This document shows positions 59,237 through 64,000 of a DNA stretch of 64,000 nucleotides, in pieces (position 1 is the stretch's first letter; each line of letters starts with the position of its first letter). Source of the stretch: Fremontodendron californicum. Lineage: Eukaryota; Streptophyta; Magnoliopsida; Malvales; Malvaceae. The position numbers and the translations under genes were made by a program. The stretch spans positions 30,634,123 to 30,698,122 of the forward strand of contig JAULJL010000003.1 of the NCBI GenBank assembly GCA_030761205.1. Direction: 5' to 3'. The notes under the pieces are model-generated. The model was not told where the DNA came from. It ran no database searches and was given only the letters and a program-made list of their open reading frames with translations.

Positions 59237-60346
59237 ATGGCTGATAGGAACCAACATCCTTCTGTCATGCAAAAGGTAGCTGGACAACTCCATCTTGGTT
59301 CCAGCTTTTCACAAGATGTTCAATATCGCTATGGAGGATTCCAAATGCCTGTTCTGCATCAGAGGCGATTTGCATCTCCAAGTTGCAATGTAGTACTACA
59401 GTATCCTGTGACGCAGGCATGCTAAGCAAACTATGATTTGTCATTGGTTGGTTTAAATTCATCACCTGTATGTGTCCAGGCTCCATCAGAGAAAGGCATT
59501 TCTGGTTTCGCTATTGATTTTCTTATGGGCTGAGTTTCTGCAGCCGTGTCCAAAACTGCTGCTGCTCCAATTGAACATGTGAAGTTCTTAATTCAAAACC
59601 AGGATGAAATGATTAGGGCTGGTCGGCACTCTGAACCTTACAAGGGAATTGGTGATTGCTTTAAAAGAACAATCCAAGATGAGGGCATGGTGTCATTGTG
59701 GAGAGGAAACATAGCTAATGTGATCCATCATTTCCCCACTTAGCTTAGTAATATCTTCATAGAAATAGCCCTGTCTTCATTCTAATTTAGAGCTCTCCGC
59801 TCATTAGTGATTTATGTTCTCTGAATATATTTTTTGCTTCAGGCCTTGTTTACTTTAAGAAACTGTTCAACTTTAAGAAGGACCGTGATGGCTACTGGAA
59901 GTGGTTTGCTGGCAACTTGGAATCTGGTGGTGCAGCTGGTGCCTCTTCCCTTCTCTTTGTCTATTCCCTGGATTATGCCCGAACTCGTCTTGCTAATGAG
60001 AAATGTTGACAATAGGATCAAGCTAAAGGATTTTGCTCATATTCATTTTTCTTTTGGATAATATCAGGATAGCTTCTTTGCTAGCTTTGCTCTTGGTTGG
60101 GTTATTACCAATGGTGCTGGTCTTGCATCCTACCCGATTGACACTATTCGTAGAAGAATGATGATGACATCTGGTGAAGCTGTCAAGTGCAAGAGCTCAC
60201 TTGATGCATTCCTTCAGATCCTTAAGAATGAAGGTGCCGAGTCTCTCTTTAAGGGTGCTGGTGCTAACATCCTCCGCGCAGTTGCTGGTGCTGGTGTGCT
60301 TGCAGGCTATGATAAGCTTCAGATGATTGTATTGGGAAAGAAGTAA
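59237..60346 (+). pseudogene. Mitochondrial ADP/ATP carrier (AAC/ANT) pseudogene
   Basis: Functional AACs exchange ADP for ATP across the inner mitochondrial membrane. Here the N-terminal presequence survives (MADRNQHPSVMQKVAGQLHL, then RYGGFQ and QRRFA) up to a TAA at 59423. After an intron-like gap, APSEKGISGFAIDFLMG meets a TGA (59531) before VSAAVSKTAAAPIEHVK. The first repeat runs to VIHHFPT. The next exon gives KLFNFKKDRDGYWKWFAGNL and YSLDYARTRLANE. The following segment, about 65 residues of the middle repeat, is missing. The last part is intact: DSFFASFALGWVITNGAGLASYPIDT, the carrier signature RRRMMM at 60149-60166, and a C-terminus to LGKK. Intron remnants mark it as an unprocessed, decayed duplicate. 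Confidence 0.92.
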
Positions 60347-62900
60347 GGTTCTGGTGGGGCATAATCATGCCAAACTATCTTTTCTACAAAAATACAGATG
60401 CTGATGAAAATCATTTGCAATTCAATTCGATTCCAGGTTTTGCTGAGCATAATTTTTCTCATTTGAATAACTTGGTTTAATTAGCGGGGTTTGTCTCCCT
60501 AGAACACTGATCCTTTTTTATAGGAAATTTTTACCCCATTTATTGTAACTATTTGAGTTATTGCAACCTTACTGTCAGTACTTTTTTAAAATTATATCCC
60601 TATATTGGAGTTTGCTTAATTCAGCTGACGCGACAATTGGAGTTTGCTGAATTTACGTATGGTCTTCCTAAATATTACAATGACTTTCTCTTAGGCCTGG
60701 AACTCGAAACCCCACAGTCTAATTCTATGGAAATGATTCAATGAAGGCTTTACTATACCAGATGCATTGTAATAATTGGTTGTTTCAATTGCTCTGTGGT
60801 TTTCAAGACTCAGTGGTAGAATCTTGCCAATCAGGTTTGATTTCGCCATTGAGTATATGATGGTTAGAGCGAGCAGCTTTTCCTACCTTCGAAATGTTTC
60901 CATTATTCAATCTTTCCAAGATTTACTATAGAATTAGGATGAAACCTGATTGGAAAATTGCAGATATTTTCATGATTTATCTAAATTTGAAGGGGTAACA
61001 GGATGCAAGTAATTATTCTCCTTATATAATGTTCTTCAGTGTCTAAACTTTCTCAAGCTTCGATTCTTACTGGGAGATATTTTAATTGCACAAAAGTTTG
61101 GTAAATGTTATGGTGCTGCATTTTTTTTTTGCTTTGATCTGTATTTGTCTTGGAATGGGTGGAAGAGGCAATTGGTTGATTCCTTTGATGCTGCATGAAG
61201 ACTACCAGTCGCTGGGTCTTACTGGGTTTGACTTTAGGTTTTGTGTTTCATGCAGAATTGTTGGATTATTTTAACCAATAATCCTTGTAATAATATGATT
61301 GGAAAAACTTTTATATAATATGATTGGAAAAACTTTTATAAGGACTGATAATCTTTCTTGTCATCATTGTGCTTATGGGATTCATGATAGAAGAGCATGC
61401 ATATGAAATTATTAGAGTAATCAAGAATCAAATGTTTCAAAATTTCTATCATAGCATTGAAATAATAACATGTGGGACTGGTGGCGGCTTGATTTGAAGT
61501 ACATGAAGTTTAAGCAAAAAGGTAATAACAGTAATCAAAGGTTGTTGATATTGTGTCTAGAGAAAGAAAGGCAATTATGCGTCCTAGTAGCTTTCAGACA
61601 TGGCTTTGTCTGAGGTGCAATCAAGCTATGCACGCATGTTGTCCAAGACCTCTTTCATGAATAAGTTGAAAAATCTCTCATGTTAGAAACACAAATTGGG
61701 TAGGTAGGCTTATAAGACTATTCATTGAAGCAATGGGATTGTATTTGAGAAACTTTTGTTTCATTTCTGGTACACAAAATAAAATTATAGGTTTGTTGTC
61801 AATCTTAAAAGGTGATGAACACAGATTTTCGTTTCTTGATGCCTTTAGTGTAGACTTCCTCCAGCTGAGTTGAGTATATATAATATATATATATATATAT
61901 CTTCCATTTTCTTTATCTGATTTGTTTTATTAGGATTCATAACATATTTTTGGACCCTTGTAGGAATTGATGCATTACAGTCCATCAATGGAATAAAGTT
62001 TATCTTGGAATTGATTAAGAAGCCAATATTTATTCTTGAGCTGATGCATAAAGCCTGTTCATATGACTAGGCCTTTGGAAAGAAGCCAGAGTTGAGGAAT
62101 GCTTTTATTTTTGCTGTAAGAAAGATGATATTGGTTTGCATCTTCATGGTATTTGAGACAATTTCTATTTACTGCTAGCAGCAGAGCCAGAATTGACACT
62201 AACTGACAATTTCATGGTCTTTCAGGACAATTTCAATTTTCAAGTTACTAATACCAGCAGAAGCAGACTTGTTACTAACATGGCATTTTATGATTTGAAC
62301 ATAAAAAACAACATAAACAATTTCTAGTTTGACATCTTGAGATTGGAAACACATGTTTTCATGAGTTTGGTTTTACTGTTGAGGTTCTTTGGGTTTTACA
62401 CACTGATTTTGATGACAAGTGAAGAGACAAAAAAAATGTAGGAATATAAATGAATGATTCTTCCTTGCTTCCTTGCTTGCTTGCACGCTAGGTCTTGTTT
62501 GGTTGGGTTTCATTCATGTCTCTCACTTATAATTCATGTCTGCTTCTTTGCCACTTCTCTCTCTCCCACATGCCTTACAACCTTTGCTCTCTTTTTATCA
62601 AGCCAGCAATTGCATCAGCCTATTGGCTTTGGTAGATTTTGTGTTCTAAGTCCCAGCTGTGAAAAGTTATTGGGCAACAAAATTATTGGGATGCATGCAG
62701 CAAACAACCTTTTTCTTTTTGGGGTTATATGGATGAAGAAGTGAAGAAGCCATCTTCCATTCTTTGAAAATAATGGGGAAAGCAAACCTCTTGTTTTTAT
62801 TGGTTACAATTTTTTTCAATAAGATCTAGTTTCTTAATACAGACAGAGTCATTCTTAAAAGGGTATATTCTAGTGGTTAAAATTTCAAGACTTTAAATTG
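60347..62900. other. 3' flank of the carrier pseudogene, no gene seen
   Basis: Only short frames without recognisable domains occur. ATATGATTGGAAAAACTTTTATA is tandemly doubled at about 61300-61340. A (TA)n microsatellite lies at about 61875-61900. Confidence 0.55.
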
Positions 62901-64000
62901 GAAATGGAAAAAAAAAATTGCATTTAATTGGGTAATTTAAAATCACATATAAAAAATATTTAAACAATTCATATTACACTGTATTAAAATGGAATATGGG
63001 TAGAAAAAAGCTTAACATGGTAAAAAAAAAAAACAAACCTAAGACAAAAAGAGAATACCCACACACATTGAGCTCAATTTCTTAGTTGGGTGACCAAACT
63101 CAAGTTCTTTCTTTTGTTTATGAATGATGCCTTACCGGCAAGTATTTAACATTTATCCTAAATCTAGTAATGCGCGTATATATATATATATATTGTATTT
63201 CGAGTTTTTTGTGTGTGTTAATTATGTAAATATAAATGCAATACAAATTATTAAATGTATTAAAATTTTAAACAAGAATCCAATATGTATCTTACTCTTA
63301 AAAATATTGTGTTAATCGTTTTACTCGTGTTTACACATATCGTTTCGTGTTTTTACATTATTTTTGTTTTTATTAAATATGTCATGTTCATCTCATATGT
63401 TCGTTTGGTGTGCAAAATTATTAAATCTAATTTATACACAAGTGTTAAAAAAGAAAACACCCAAAAGTTTCAATGTCATTTTTAGGATATCTTGAACAAC
63501 CAGACTTGTTCCATAACAATCTAAATAGTATAATTTTGACTCATTTTGATTAAAGCACAATACTTTCCTTAAACCTTTCTTTTATTTCAACATTTTAATA
63601 AGAAATTAAAGAACTTTTTTTTTTTTTTTAAGATGGAGAGAATAAAACTATCTGAAAGTGTTAAGTATATAATAATCTAAATCATTTGTCAAAAAAAAAA
63701 AACCTTTTTAGAGAGCCTAATAATAAACAAACCGCCAGGTCCAGGGTTTTGCATGTCTTAGGAATAATTTTCTTTGCTGAAATCTTGATTTACAAGTCTG
63801 GGTTGAATTTTTCCTTTTGCAGGCCAACAACAATGCAAGTCCCATCCAAGTAAATTCAAAAAAGTATTGGATGATTAATTTGATTCTTTTTATGGTTTAT
63901 CTTTTTGTTTTTAGTAATAAACATTAATTAGGTGCTTAGAATTTTTGAGATTATATACTTCAATAAGGTTTTTTTCATGTTGATCTTCTCAACATAATCT
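62901..64000. other. AT-rich intergenic sequence, no gene seen
   Basis: Contains a (TA)n microsatellite at about 63176-63194 and poly-A/poly-T tracts near 63020, 63615 and 63690. Confidence 0.55.

Noticed and set aside
59132..59425. 97-codon ORF as a real short gene
   Set aside because: It is the first exon of the ADP/ATP carrier pseudogene extended upstream through a non-ATG start.
62454..62744. 96-codon plus ORF
   Set aside because: No domain, no biased codon signal, and lies in AT-rich flank; likely chance.

Overview
The window is plant nuclear DNA, most likely from a woody eudicot. It is AT-rich and dominated by nested LTR retrotransposons and small inverted-repeat elements. Plant-type primer-binding sites, a trihelix transcription factor, an ADP/ATP-carrier pseudogene and a DnaJ pseudogene all fit. 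I cannot name the species. All boundaries were read by eye.

Region 1-25.5 kb is a three-deep stack of retrotransposons. A Tat/Retand-like Ty3-gypsy element lies on the minus strand (5' LTR near 24966-25507; decayed gag-PR-RT-RNaseH-aRNH-INT; a 74-bp satellite; an antisense ORF). A giant non-coding element (LARD-A, minus; LTR 12015-16843) cuts into its 3' part. LARD-A is in turn cut by a second member of the same family (LARD-B, plus; 3' LTR 2741-7405). The two approximately 4.7-kb LTRs therefore face each other as a large inverted repeat. Neither LARD shows coding capacity.

Region 25.5-39.7 kb holds the one host gene that looks intact, a single-exon trihelix factor of 458 aa at 29175-30551. 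Around it are two hAT-type MITEs (one with a perfect 8-bp target duplication), a Mutator-like foldback nested in another foldback, and local tandem repeats.

Region 39.7-43.5 kb is two Copia-type solo LTRs of one family, one inserted in the other in opposite orientation. Each has a perfect 5-bp target duplication.

Region 45.9-56.7 kb is the most interesting. A long palindromic foldback element is split by a very young LTR retrotransposon (46296-55429, minus; 2020-bp LTRs with about three visible differences; 5-bp duplication ATCGG; tRNA-Asp primer site). It has no protease, RT or integrase. It carries an Athila-type Gag remnant plus a captured cassette with two open, undamaged reading frames: a LOG-family (cytokinin-activating phosphoribohydrolase-like) protein without introns, and a 178-aa basic zinc-finger protein resembling the nucleic-acid-binding proteins of filamentous plant RNA viruses. 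The cassette is bracketed by a diverged direct repeat of element-internal sequence.

Region 56.7-64 kb has two intron-bearing pseudogenes, for a DnaJ co-chaperone and a mitochondrial ADP/ATP carrier, followed by AT-rich DNA in which I see no gene.
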